Part shown: positions 11,121 to 17,313 of the stretch, one piece after another
Layout of the letters: every line of letters starts with the position of its first letter
Numbering within the stretch: position 1 is the first letter of the stretch
NCBI GenBank assembly: GCA_023475455.1
Contig: JAMCVR010000195.1
Coordinates: 1 to 19,643 of the forward strand
DNA: 19,643 nt
Direction: 5' to 3'
DNA from: Thermoplasmatota archaeon
GTDB taxonomy: Bacteria > Pseudomonadota > Gammaproteobacteria > Burkholderiales > Thiobacillaceae
The notes under the pieces: model-generated
Databases searched by the model: none
The model's input: only the letters and a program-made list of their open reading frames with translations
Told to the model about the DNA's origin: nothing
Program-made: the position numbers and the translations under genes

Positions 11121-12469
11121 AGAAACCGTGCATTCTGGTGGTCGACGACGACGCGGCGCTGCGCGAGCTGATCACGCTGCGGCTGGAAGCCAACGGTTTC
11201 AAGATCGAGGCGGCCGACAGCGGCGAGGCCGCGCTGGCACAGCTGGCGCTGGCCCGGCCCGACGCCGTGCTGACCGACATGCAGATGGACGGCATGGACG
11301 GCATGGCGCTGTTTCGCGCCATTCATGCGCGCGACCCGGCGCTGCCGGTCATCGTGCTGACCGCGCACGGCACCATCCCGGACGCGGTGGCCGCCACCCA
11401 GCAAGGGCTGTTCGGCTACCTGACCAAGCCCTACGACGCCCCCACGCTGATCGATCTGCTGAAGCGCGCCACCCGGCTCGCCGGCAGCGGCCCTGACGCG
11501 AGCGACGACAGCTGGCGCAGTGAAATCGTTACCGCCAGCCCGGCGATGGACGCACTCCTGGCCGAAGCCCGGCTGGCCGCGCAAAGCGGGGCGTCCTTGC
11601 TGATCCAGGGCGAATCGGGCACCGGCAAGGAGCTGCTGGCACGCGCCATCCACCGCGCCAGCCCGCGCCATTCCAAGCCCTTCGTCGCGGTCAACTGCGG
11701 CGCGATTCCGGCCGAACTGCTCGAATCGGAACTGTTCGGCCACGTGAAGGGAGCCTTCACCGGGGCGGGGCGCGACCATGCCGGCCTGTTCCAGAGCGCC
11801 GAGGGCGGCACCGTGTTCCTCGACGAGATCGGCGACATGCCCGCGCCGCTGCAGGTCAAGCTCCTGCGCGTGCTGCAGGAAGGCGAGGTGCGGCCGGTCG
11901 GCGCGACCGAAACGCGCGCGGTCGACGTGCGCATCCTGTCGGCCACCCACCGCAATCTGGAGGAGGCGATCGCCAGCGGTGAATTCCGCGAAGACCTGTA
12001 TTACCGCCTCAACGTGGTCAACCTGGCGCTGCCGCCGCTGCGCGGGCGGCGCGAGGACATCCCGCTGCTGGCGCGGCACTTCCTCGCCGCGCTGACCGGA
12101 AAATACCAGCGCCGCATCCACGGCTTCGCCCCCGACGCGCTGGACATGCTGGTGGCGGCCGACTGGCCGGGCAACATCCGCCAACTGAACAACGTGCTGG
12201 AGCAATGCGTCGCGCTGTGCACCACCCCCACCATCCCGGCCAGCCTGGTGGCGCGCGCGCTGCGCGACAAGCCCGCCGAAATCCAGCCGCTGGCCGAGGC
12301 GCGCACCGCATTCGAGCGCGACTACCTCGTCACCCTGCTCAAGCTCACGCGCGGCCAGGTCAGCGAAGTGGCCCGGCTGGCCGGACGCAACCGCACCGAG
12401 GTGTACCGGCTGCTCCAGCGTCACGGCCTCACCCCCGCCCTGTTCAAGAATCGCGACGAAAACGCCTGA
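11117..12469 (+). CDS. glrR: Sigma54-dependent response regulator, GlrR/QseF type
   Basis: This 450-residue NtrC-family activator has a receiver domain (1-120) with the Asp10-Asp12 acidic pocket, phospho-acceptor Asp54 in [10 protein letters not shown], Thr82 and Lys104. The AAA+ domain follows, with Walker A GESGTGK (165-171), the sigma54-contacting loop GAFTGA (212-217), Walker B FLDEIGD (234-240) and [10 protein letters not shown]. The C-terminal Fis-type helix-turn-helix is [23 protein letters not shown]. It opens sigma54-RNA polymerase promoters when phosphorylated by its partner kinase. Its ATG overlaps the lipoprotein stop (ATGA). Likely targets lie immediately downstream: two sigma54 promoter signatures and TGTC-N10-GACA sites between 12471 and 13044. 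Confidence 0.93.
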   Translation: MKKPCILVVDDDAALRELITLRLEANGFKIEAADSGEAALAQLALARPDAVLTDMQMDGMDGMALFRAIHARDPALPVIVLTAHGTIPDAVAATQQGLFGYLTKPYDAPTLIDLLKRATRLAGSGPDASDDSWRSEIVTASPAMDALLAEARLAAQSGASLLIQGESGTGKELLARAIHRASPRHSKPFVAVNCGAIPAELLESELFGHVKGAFTGAGRDHAGLFQSAEGGTVFLDEIGDMPAPLQVKLLRVLQEGEVRPVGATETRAVDVRILSATHRNLEEAIASGEFREDLYYRLNVVNLALPPLRGRREDIPLLARHFLAALTGKYQRRIHGFAPDALDMLVAADWPGNIRQLNNVLEQCVALCTTPTIPASLVARALRDKPAEIQPLAEARTAFERDYLVTLLKLTRGQVSEVARLAGRNRTEVYRLLQRHGLTPALFKNRDENA

Positions 12470-12470
12470 G

Positions 12471-12488
12471 TGTCGGGCGCAGGCGACG
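12471..12488. promoter_or_regulatory. Near-consensus GlrR-type binding site
   Basis: TGTC-N10-GACG matches 7 of 8 defined bases of the GlrR motif TGTC-N10-GACA. It starts 2 bp after the glrR stop and its centre is about 110 bp upstream of the predicted start from the sigma54 promoter at 12564, a typical enhancer distance. Confidence 0.45.
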
Positions 12489-12563
12489 CCCGCGCCTTGA
12501 CGGGCACGCGTCCGATACCAAGGCCGCAAGCCAACCCCATGATTTAAAAGAAAACGGTGGCTG

Positions 12564-12579
12564 TGGCACGACCTCTGCA
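12564..12579 (+). promoter_or_regulatory. Sigma54 promoter upstream of the DUF1328 gene
   Basis: TGGCACGACCTCTGCA matches the -24/-12 consensus TGGCAC-N5-TTGCA with one mismatch in the -12 element. The invariant GG (12565-12566) and GC (12577-12578) are separated by exactly 10 bp. Transcription should start near 12590, about 40 nt before the DUF1328 ATG. Confidence 0.75.
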
Positions 12580-12630
12580 AGGGAGAGGGTCCGCCCTCGG
12601 GCGCACCATACATTTTTAGAGGAGGACACC

Positions 12631-12798
12631 ATGTTCGGATGGGCCATTTCGTTTCTTATCGTTGCCATCATTGCCGGGATTTTCGGCTTTGCCGGTCTGG
12701 CCGGAACCGCCGCCTGGATCGCCAAAGTACTGTTTGTCGTCGGTCTGGCGGTGTTTCTGGTACTGCTGGTCACCGGTCGCCGCCCGCCGACGGTTTAG
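12631..12798 (+). CDS. DUF1328 (YtjA-family) small membrane protein
   Basis: The 55-residue protein is almost entirely two hydrophobic helices (about 4-26 and 30-48) with a short basic tail (TGRRPPTV). It matches the DUF1328/YtjA family, whose members are about 50-60 residues, sit in the inner membrane and have no established biochemical role. A strong ribosome-binding site (AGAGGAGG, 12618-12625) precedes the ATG. The gene lies between a sigma54 promoter and an intrinsic terminator, so it appears to be a monocistronic unit probably controlled by the adjacent GlrR-type activator. That regulatory link is inferred from promoter structure and proximity. Confidence 0.88.
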   Translation: MFGWAISFLIVAIIAGIFGFAGLAGTAAWIAKVLFVVGLAVFLVLLVTGRRPPTV

Positions 12799-12801
12799 CG
12801 T

Positions 12802-12836
12802 GCCACGACCAGCCGGGGAGCCGTGGCTCTTTTTTT
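12802..12836 (+). terminator. Intrinsic terminator after the DUF1328 gene
   Basis: GCCACG (12802-12807) pairs with CGTGGC (12822-12827) around a GC-rich loop, followed directly by TCTTTTTTT. A second T-rich run (TTTTTT) follows at about 12841. It isolates the DUF1328 transcript from the next promoter. Confidence 0.75.
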
Positions 12837-12863
12837 GCGCTTTTTTCGGGGAATGGACACGGA

Positions 12864-12881
12864 TGTCGCCGACAGAAGACA
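12864..12881. promoter_or_regulatory. Perfect TGTC-N10-GACA site 1 (GlrR-type enhancer)
   Basis: TGTC at 12864-12867 and GACA at 12878-12881 are separated by exactly 10 bp, the motif recognised by GlrR at the enterobacterial glmY promoter. The centre is about 180 bp upstream of the predicted start of the EF-hand/BON transcript and 63 bp from site 2, six helical turns. Confidence 0.7.
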
Positions 12882-12926
12882 AAACAACCCAATAAAAACA
12901 ATGTGCTGGATAACTTCAGCCCTTTC

Positions 12927-12944
12927 TGTCGCCATCAGGAGACA
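12927..12944. promoter_or_regulatory. Perfect TGTC-N10-GACA site 2 (GlrR-type enhancer)
   Basis: TGTC at 12927-12930 and GACA at 12941-12944 are again separated by 10 bp. The site sits about 120 bp upstream of the predicted start and on the same helix face as site 1, as expected for cooperative binding of an NtrC-type activator. Confidence 0.7.
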
Positions 12945-13028
12945 AATCGGCCCGCCAAACGCCAAACCACCCGACACCGAGACCGGACACCCAGAATATC
13001 CATATGAATTTATTGATAAAAACAGAGC

Positions 13029-13044
13029 TGGCACGGTCGTCGCA
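13029..13044 (+). promoter_or_regulatory. Sigma54 promoter of the EF-hand/BON gene
   Basis: TGGCACGGTCGTCGCA has a perfect -24 element and one mismatch in the -12 element (TCGCA for TTGCA). GG (13030-13031) and GC (13042-13043) are 10 bp apart. The start is predicted near 13055, giving a leader of about 45 nt before the ATG at 13099. Confidence 0.72.
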
Positions 13045-13048
13045 GGTG

Positions 13049-13078
13049 TCGGGTCGAATGCATCTGCATTCGACCCGA
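13049..13078. promoter_or_regulatory. Perfect 14-bp inverted repeat over the predicted transcription start
   Basis: TCGGGTCGAATGCA at 13049-13062 and its exact complement at 13065-13078 are separated by TC. It spans the predicted sigma54 start site, so it could be an operator or, in the RNA, a 5'-terminal stem that stabilises the message. The ribosome-binding site (AGGAG, about 13088) lies just beyond it. Confidence 0.65.
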
Positions 13079-13098
13079 TCCAACTACAGGAGATAGAC

Positions 13099-13620
13099 AT
13101 GAAACCCATCGACACGCGCATTCTGACTCTGACGCTCGCCGGCACCCTGGGCGCTTTCGCCGCCACCCCGGCCTTGGCCGCACCGGTGGTGATGCCCAAC
13201 TTTCAGACCACCGACAGCAATGGCGACAACATGGTCAGCCTGCAGGAGTTTCAGGCAAAAGGCGGCTATGAACAGGCGTTCCACGAAGGCGACGCCAACC
13301 GCGACCGGCGCCTGAGCAGCGACGAATACACCAAGGCCGTTGCCAACAACGACCGCGTCAAGGCCGACAAGTATATCGATGACGCCATGATTACCGCCAA
13401 GGTCAAGGCGCTGATCCTGAAAGACGAAGGCGTGAAGGGGCTGGACGTGAACGTGGAAACCCACAAGGGCCTGGTGCAGCTCGCCGGCAGGGTCGACACG
13501 CCGGCGCAGATCGCCCAGGCCGAGAAAATCGCGCGCAGCGTGGAAGACGTGAAGGGGGTCAAGAACGCCCTTGAGGTCAAGCTTTCGCCGCCACCCCGGC
13601 CCTGGCCGCACCGGTGGTGA
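13099..13620 (+). CDS. Secreted EF-hand and BON domain protein, C-terminus altered by a tandem duplication
   Basis: ATG 13099, preceded by AGGAG, begins a signal peptide (about 1-28, ending ATPALA-A). Two canonical 12-residue EF-hand loops follow, DSNGDNMVSLQE and DANRDRRLSSDE, each with Asp at 1, 3-side Asn, Asp at 5 and Glu at 12, so calcium binding is likely. A BON domain follows (DAMITAKVKALIL ... GRVDTPAQIAQAEKIARSVEDVKGVKNALEV), a fold that binds membranes or periplasmic partners, as in OsmY. At 13581 the 428-bp duplicate shifts the frame and adds 12 foreign residues (LSPPPRPWPHRW), giving 173 residues. The collapsed gene ends LEVKR and has 162 residues. Since the BON domain is essentially complete, the product may still fold. 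It is probably driven by the sigma54 promoter at 13029. Confidence 0.9.
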   Translation: MKPIDTRILTLTLAGTLGAFAATPALAAPVVMPNFQTTDSNGDNMVSLQEFQAKGGYEQAFHEGDANRDRRLSSDEYTKAVANNDRVKADKYIDDAMITAKVKALILKDEGVKGLDVNVETHKGLVQLAGRVDTPAQIAQAEKIARSVEDVKGVKNALEVKLSPPPRPWPHRW

Positions 13621-14008
13621 TGCCCAACTTTCAGGCCACCGACAGCAATGGCGACAACATGGTCAGCCTGCAGGAGTTTCAGGCAAAAGGCGGCTATGAA
13701 CAGGCGTTCCACGAAGGCGACGCCAACCGCGACCGGCGCCTGAGCAGCGACGAATACACCAAGGCCGTTGCCAACAACGACCGCGTCAAGGCCGACAAGT
13801 ATATCGATGACGCCATGATTACCGCCAAGGTCAAGGCGCTGATCCTGAAAGACGAAGGCGTGAAGGGGCTGGACGTGAACGTGGAAACCCACAAGGGCAT
13901 GGTGCAGCTCGCCGGCAGGGTCGACACGCCGGCGCAGATCGCCCAGGCCGAGAAAATCGCGCGCAGCGTGGAAGGCGTGAAGGGGGTCAAGAACGCCCTT
14001 GAGGTCAA
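13153..14008. repeat. Tandem duplication 4: two 428-bp copies in the EF-hand/BON gene, with substitutions
   Basis: Bases 13153-13580 are repeated as 13581-14008, with GC shared at the boundaries. Four differences are visible: 13174 T/C (silent), 13207 A/G (Thr/Ala), 13471 C/A (Leu/Met) and 13547 A/G (Asp/Gly). About 99 percent identity means this is not a simple exact re-use of the same reads. Confidence 0.96.
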
Positions 14009-14015
14009 GCGTTGA
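13581..14015 (+). pseudogene. Second copy of the EF-hand/BON gene, lacking its 5' end
   Basis: This copy encodes everything from within the signal peptide through both EF-hand loops and the BON domain to the native stop (LEVKR, 14013-14015), but has lost the initiation codon and first 18 residues. A GTG at 13614 could start a 133-residue cytoplasmic form without a signal peptide, though no ribosome-binding site supports it. It differs from the first copy by Thr to Ala, Leu to Met and Asp to Gly changes. If the duplication is false, this supplies the real C-terminus of the gene at 13099. Confidence 0.85.
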
Positions 14016-14030
14016 TCGCGACGCCTGCGA

Positions 14031-14066
14031 GCCGACCGGCTGCGGCGGCTGCCGCAGCCGGTCGGC
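14031..14066. promoter_or_regulatory. Strong hairpin after the EF-hand/BON gene
   Basis: A perfect 16-bp stem (GCCGACCGGCTGCGGC with its complement) closes on GGCT, 15 bp after the BON stop and 22 bp before the next ATG. There is no T-tract, so it may attenuate transcription or protect the upstream message, not terminate fully. Confidence 0.6.
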
Positions 14067-14088
14067 CCAATCCCTGCGGAGAATTAAT

Positions 14089-14346
14089 ATGCACGCGATC
14101 CCCCATCATCTGAATGACGAACACATGCGGCTCTACGAATGGAGCGGGGCCGGAACCGGAATGCAGCACGCCCTGCCGGTCGGATCGAAACGCAGCCACC
14201 CCTGGCATGCCTCCTACGCCGTGCTGGCGCTGCTGACCAGCCTGCTGATCCTCGACGGCTGCGACAGCAAAGGCCCCGCCGGAAAGGCGGGCGAGCAGGC
14301 CGGCGAAAAGATCGAACAGATCGGCGAGAACCTGCGGAAGCCCTGA
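14089..14346 (+). CDS. Small lipoprotein-like or single-pass membrane protein, copy 1
   Basis: An 85-residue protein starts at ATG 14089 with GGAG seven bases upstream. A hydrophilic stretch of about 40 residues precedes one hydrophobic helix (about 43-55) ending in LLILDGC, a lipobox-like sequence with an unusual Asp at -2. The tail is a Gly/Lys/Glu-rich amphipathic segment (AGKAGEQAGEKIEQIGENL), which resembles many small proteobacterial lipoproteins. An internal ATG at 14161 would give a shorter, more typical signal. I do not recognise a named family. It follows the EF-hand/BON gene by 73 bp with a hairpin between and may be cotranscribed with it. An apparently identical copy lies at 15118. 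Confidence 0.65.
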   Translation: MHAIPHHLNDEHMRLYEWSGAGTGMQHALPVGSKRSHPWHASYAVLALLTSLLILDGCDSKGPAGKAGEQAGEKIEQIGENLRKP

Positions 14347-14356
14347 CCGGCCGCCC

Positions 14357-14389
14357 GCACAAAGCCGGGTACCCCCCGCGGCCTTGTGC
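14357..14389. terminator. Possible bidirectional terminator between convergent genes
   Basis: GCACAAAGCCG (14357-14367) pairs with CGGCCTTGTGC (14379-14389) with one mismatch. It lies between the small lipoprotein stop and the stop of the porin fragment on the other strand. No clear T-tract follows on either strand. Confidence 0.4.
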
Positions 14390-14408
14390 GTGCGATCGAA
14401 TCAGCCGA

Positions 14409-14866
14409 TCAGAACATGTAGCTGTACATCAGCTGCCAGTTGACCTGGCTGTGTTCGATGGCCATGCCGCCGTTGCCGTTGGGCGGCGGCATCGGATTCG
14501 TAGCCGTCACCGTCACTTCCGGCACGTAGCTCAGCCCGAAATTGATCTGCGCCTGCTTGCCGAAGGCGTAACCGAAGCCCACCGTGTAGTGATCTTCCAC
14601 GATCGCCGGCCACAGGTAGCTGACGAACTGATCGGGGATCGGGTTCTTGCCGTGGTTGTAGCCCACGCGACCGGTGAAGGCGTCGCTGAACCGGTAGGCC
14701 AGGCCCAGCAAGACAACGATCTGGTCCTCCCAGTCCTGCTGGAATGGCGCTGTCCCACCCCCCGGCATTTGGATGGCCACGGTGTTCATGCTGCTGCCCC
14801 ACAGGATGTCCTTGATGTCGGCCGCAACCATCGGTCGGTTGCTCGCCTGCCAGGCGAGGCCAAGGC
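14409..14866 (-). pseudogene. Duplicated 3' fragment of the FadL-type porin gene
   Basis: This encodes the last 150 or so residues of the porin, from GLAWQASNRPMVAADI to the C-terminal NWQLMYSYMF. The final Phe is the usual outer-membrane insertion signal. At 14866 it is joined to the antisense strand of the EF-hand/BON gene, so it has no start or signal sequence of its own. It is a by-product of tandem duplication 5; the parental region is at 15438-15889. Confidence 0.88.
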
Positions 14867-15044
14867 GCTGATCCTGAAAGACGAAGGCGTGAAGGGGCTG
14901 GACGTGAACGTGGAAACCCACAAGGGCATGGTGCAGCTCGCCGGCAGGGTCGACACGCCGGCGCAGATCGCCCAGGCCGAGAAAATCGCGCGCAGCGTGG
15001 AAGGCGTGAAGGGGGTCAAGAACGCCCTTGAGGTCAAGCGTTGA
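14861..15044 (+). pseudogene. Third partial copy of the BON domain
   Basis: The last 60 codons of the EF-hand/BON gene, from KALILKDEGVKGLDV to LEVKR, are repeated here without a start. The sequence matches the 13581-14015 version (Met and Gly variants), not the 13099 version, as expected if duplication 5 copied the second version. It is joined to the reverse strand of the porin gene at 14860. Confidence 0.88.
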
Positions 15045-15059
15045 TCGCGACGCCTGCGA

Positions 15060-15095
15060 GCCGACCGGCTGCGGCGGCTGCCGCAGCCGGTCGGC
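15060..15095. promoter_or_regulatory. Second copy of the 16-bp-stem hairpin
   Basis: This is the hairpin of 14031-14066 displaced by exactly 1029 bp. Confidence 0.6.
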
Positions 15096-15117
15096 CCAAT
15101 CCCTGCGGAGAATTAAT

Positions 15118-15375
15118 ATGCACGCGATCCCCCATCATCTGAATGACGAACACATGCGGCTCTACGAATGGAGCGGGGCCGGAACCGGAATGCAGCACGC
15201 CCTGCCGGTCGGATCGAAACGCAGCCACCCCTGGCATGCCTCCTACGCCGTGCTGGCGCTGCTGACCAGCCTGCTGATCCTCGACGGCTGCGACAGCAAA
15301 GGCCCCGCCGGAAAGGCGGGCGAGCAGGCCGGCGAAAAGATCGAACAGATCGGCGAGAACCTGCGGAAGCCCTGA
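15118..15375 (+). CDS. Small lipoprotein-like or single-pass membrane protein, copy 2
   Basis: This has the same 85-residue sequence, ribosome-binding site and upstream hairpin as the gene at 14089, shifted by 1029 bp. It retains the LLILDGC lipobox-like end of the hydrophobic helix and the charged AGEQAGEKIEQ tail. Unlike most duplicated genes in the window it is complete in both copies, so a real duplication would double its dosage. Upstream it is preceded only by the partial BON fragment at 14861, not by a recognisable promoter. If the duplication is an assembly error the two are one gene. Confidence 0.6.
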   Translation: MHAIPHHLNDEHMRLYEWSGAGTGMQHALPVGSKRSHPWHASYAVLALLTSLLILDGCDSKGPAGKAGEQAGEKIEQIGENLRKP

Positions 15376-15385
15376 CCGGCCGCCC

Positions 15386-15418
15386 GCACAAAGCCGGGTA
15401 CCCCCCGCGGCCTTGTGC
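15386..15418. terminator. Possible bidirectional terminator, second copy
   Basis: This is the 14357-14389 hairpin displaced by 1029 bp. It lies between the small lipoprotein gene copy 2 and the end of the longer porin gene. Confidence 0.4.
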
Positions 15419-15437
15419 GTGCGATCGAATCAGCCGA

Positions 15438-16483
15438 TCAGAACATGTAGCTGTACATCAGCTGCCAGTTGACCTGGCTGTGTTCGATGGCCATGCCGCC
15501 GTTGCCGTTGGGCGGCGGCATCGGATTCGTAGCCGTCACCGTCACTTCCGGCACGTAGCTCAGCCCGAAATTGATCTGCGCCTGCTTGCCGAAGGCGTAA
15601 CCGAAGCCCACCGTGTAGTGATCTTCCACGATCGCCGGCCACAGGTAGCTGACGAACTGATCGGGGATCGGGTTCTTGCCGTGGTTGTAGCCCACGCGAC
15701 CGGTGAAGGCGTCGCTGAACCGGTAGGCCAGGCCCAGCAAGACAACGATCTGGTCCTCCCAGTCCTGCTGGAATGGCGCTGTCCCACCCCCCGGCATTTG
15801 GATGGCCACGGTGTTCATGCTGCTGCCCCACAGGATGTCCTTGATGTCGGCCGCAACCATCGGTCGGTTGCTCGCCTGCCAGGCGAGGCCAAGGCCGAAC
15901 GTGGCCGGCATGTCGAAACCCACCACTTTGTAGCCGTCCCCCTTGAGATCGGGCAGATTGCCCGCCGTCTGATAAGCGCCTCCGACGGTGAGGGCATCGC
16001 TGAGCGTACAGGTGAAACCGAGTTTGGCCGCCACGCCGTAACCCTTGGCTGCACCGGTGAAATCGCTGCCGTCCCTGAAGTCGATGTTATAGGCCGTGAC
16101 CGCCAAGTCCATACCGGCCCAGACGATATCGACGCTGCCGCCCACGTCGAAACGCTCGTTGACACGGCAGGCGAGCGGGAAGATCGCCCTCCCCACGCCC
16201 GCCTGGGCCATGTCTCCATTGGCGTACTCGGTGCCCATCCCGCCCTGCCCGTAGATTCCGACACCGTAAACCAGCTTGCCCCCTTTTTTCACATGGCCGG
16301 CATGTAAAACGCATCCGCGCCGGATTTGCCCATTCCCATGGAGGTTTCGACATCAGGGCCGACAAAGCCGACCATCACGTCAAGCCGGCTGCCGTCCGCC
16401 ATCAGGGCGAGCGTAGCCGGATTGTTGGCCATCGCGGCCGTGCCGTTGTCGTACCCCATGGCCGCGAGTTTATTGAGTTGCAT
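15438..16483 (-). pseudogene. FadL/OmpP1-type outer-membrane porin with a frameshift and no signal peptide
   Basis: The FadL family forms 14-strand outer-membrane barrels that let hydrophobic molecules through. The 5' frame runs from ATG 16483 (GAGGAG seven bases upstream) for 64 residues, with MGYDNGTAAMANNPATLALM and DAFYMPAM, and stops near 16289. The rest is in another frame from about 16292, giving 284 residues with KKGGKLVYGVGIYGQGGMGTEY, FPLACRVNERFDVGG, GLAWQASNRPMVAADIKDI, DQIVVLLGLAYRFSD and the C-terminal Phe. A one-base change in or near the CCCCCTTTTTT run at 16280-16290 explains the break. The N-terminus lacks a signal sequence and the first strand region usual for the family, so the gene may also have lost its 5' end. 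The porin is either decayed or hit by a sequencing error plus an unusual start. Confidence 0.82.
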
Positions 16484-16546
16484 CGGAGTCTCCTCGGGAA
16501 TGCGAGTGTAATTAGAAAAGTCGAAAATTTAACTTATTAACTTGGT

Positions 16547-16651
16547 AAGCCCTGAACAAGTCGTCACCCCGGCGAAAGCCGGGGCCCAGATGCTTGATTT
16601 GGCTGGATTCCGGCGTGCGCCGGAATGACAAAGAGGACTTGTTCAGGGCTT
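16547..16651. repeat. 105-bp MITE-like element with perfect 16-bp terminal inverted repeats
   Basis: AAGCCCTGAACAAGTC (16547-16562) and its exact complement (16636-16651) enclose a core (16563-16629) that begins GTCACCCCGGCG and ends CGCCGGAATGAC. The core is related to the repeat at 649-714. No transposase is present, so it would be a non-autonomous element. It lies 64 bp upstream of the porin ATG. Bases 16484-16546 between them are AT-rich and probably hold the porin promoter, but I see no clear -35/-10 pair. Confidence 0.75.
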
Positions 16652-16722
16652 CCCTTGATGTGACACGCAGATTCGGAGCCCGCGGCAAAAACATGCCCGA
16701 AAAATCGGGCGCCGGGATCGCG

Positions 16723-16747
16723 GTTACATTGCGTTACACCTTGTTAC
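16723..16747 (+). promoter_or_regulatory. Three GTTAC direct repeats at 10-bp spacing (OmpR-family type site), copy 1
   Basis: GTTAC occurs at 16723, 16733 and 16743, one DNA turn apart. Tandem hexamer-like repeats of this spacing are typical of OmpR/PhoB-family response-regulator sites, and the first pair (TACATTGCGTTACA) differs from the E. coli RstA box TACATNTNGTTACA at one defined base. The site is about 90 bp upstream of the ATG at 16837. Confidence 0.45.
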
Positions 16748-16836
16748 CTGCCCCAAACACGGCCCTTACCGGACGCCTCTACCGTGCGGGTGTCGGCTGA
16801 TGCAGCGACATTTCACAACGGAACAGGAGCGACACC

Positions 16837-17313
16837 ATGAAAAACATTCTGACGAAAACCGCCCTCGGCGTACTGGCACTGGGCCTGATCGCCACCGGCG
16901 CACAGGCCGGCTGGGAACGTGAAGGGCGCGGCCACAACAAGCAGACTTACCTGCAAACCCAGGCGGGCCGGCAGATCGACGCACGCCAGGACCGGCAGAT
17001 GGAACGCATCCAGGCCGGAATGCGGTCGGGCCGGATTACCCGCGCCGAGTTCCGCGGCTTGATGCAGGAACAGTACCGAATCCGCGTCCGAAAAATCGGG
17101 CGCCGGGATCGCGGTTACATTGCGTTACACCTTGTTACCTGCCCCAAACACGGCCCTTACCGGACGCCTCTACCGTGCGGGTGTCGGCTGATGCAGCGAC
17201 ATTTCACAAGGGAACAGGAGCGACACCATGAAAAACATTCTGACGAAAACCGCCCTCGGCGTACTGGCACTGGGCCTGATCGCCACCGGCGCACAGGCCG
17301 GCTGGGAACGTGA
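16837..17313 (+). pseudogene. 134-residue secreted protein gene, truncated first copy
   Basis: ATG 16837 with AGGAG at 16825-16829 begins the same signal peptide (MKNILTKTALGVLALGLIATGAQA split at 24) and helical region as the intact gene at 17228. After residue 83 the 391-bp duplicate begins out of frame. The remaining 75 residues are translated from the promoter region of the second copy and are not protein-like (Cys/His/Arg-rich). It differs from the second copy by His for Arg and Tyr for His. If real, it would be a secreted N-terminal fragment. Confidence 0.82.
17114..17138 (+). promoter_or_regulatory. Three GTTAC direct repeats at 10-bp spacing, copy 2
   Basis: GTTAC at 17114, 17124 and 17134 is the 391-bp-shifted copy of the upstream site and stands in front of the intact gene at 17228. 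In the duplicated arrangement it lies within the altered tail of the truncated first copy. Confidence 0.45.

Larger units (their letters stand above)
13832..15889. repeat. Tandem duplication 5: two 1029-bp copies (13832-14860 and 14861-15889)
   Basis: The unit contains the end of the EF-hand/BON gene, the small lipoprotein-like gene and the 3' part of the convergent porin gene. CAAGGC is present at 13832-13837, 14861-14866 and 15890-15895, the longest junction homology in the window. The copies look identical. The unit overlaps duplication 4, so part of the BON domain occurs three times. Confidence 0.96.

Noticed and set aside
14139..16307. Plus-strand frames of 301 and 379 codons across the lipoprotein and porin regions
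   Set aside because: They run antisense to the porin gene and out of frame with the lipoprotein gene; the two share the same start only because of the 1029-bp duplication.
16791..16810. TGTC...GACA inverted pair upstream of the 134-residue gene
   Set aside because: The spacer is 12 bp, not 10, and no sigma54 -24/-12 element follows, so I do not call it a GlrR site.
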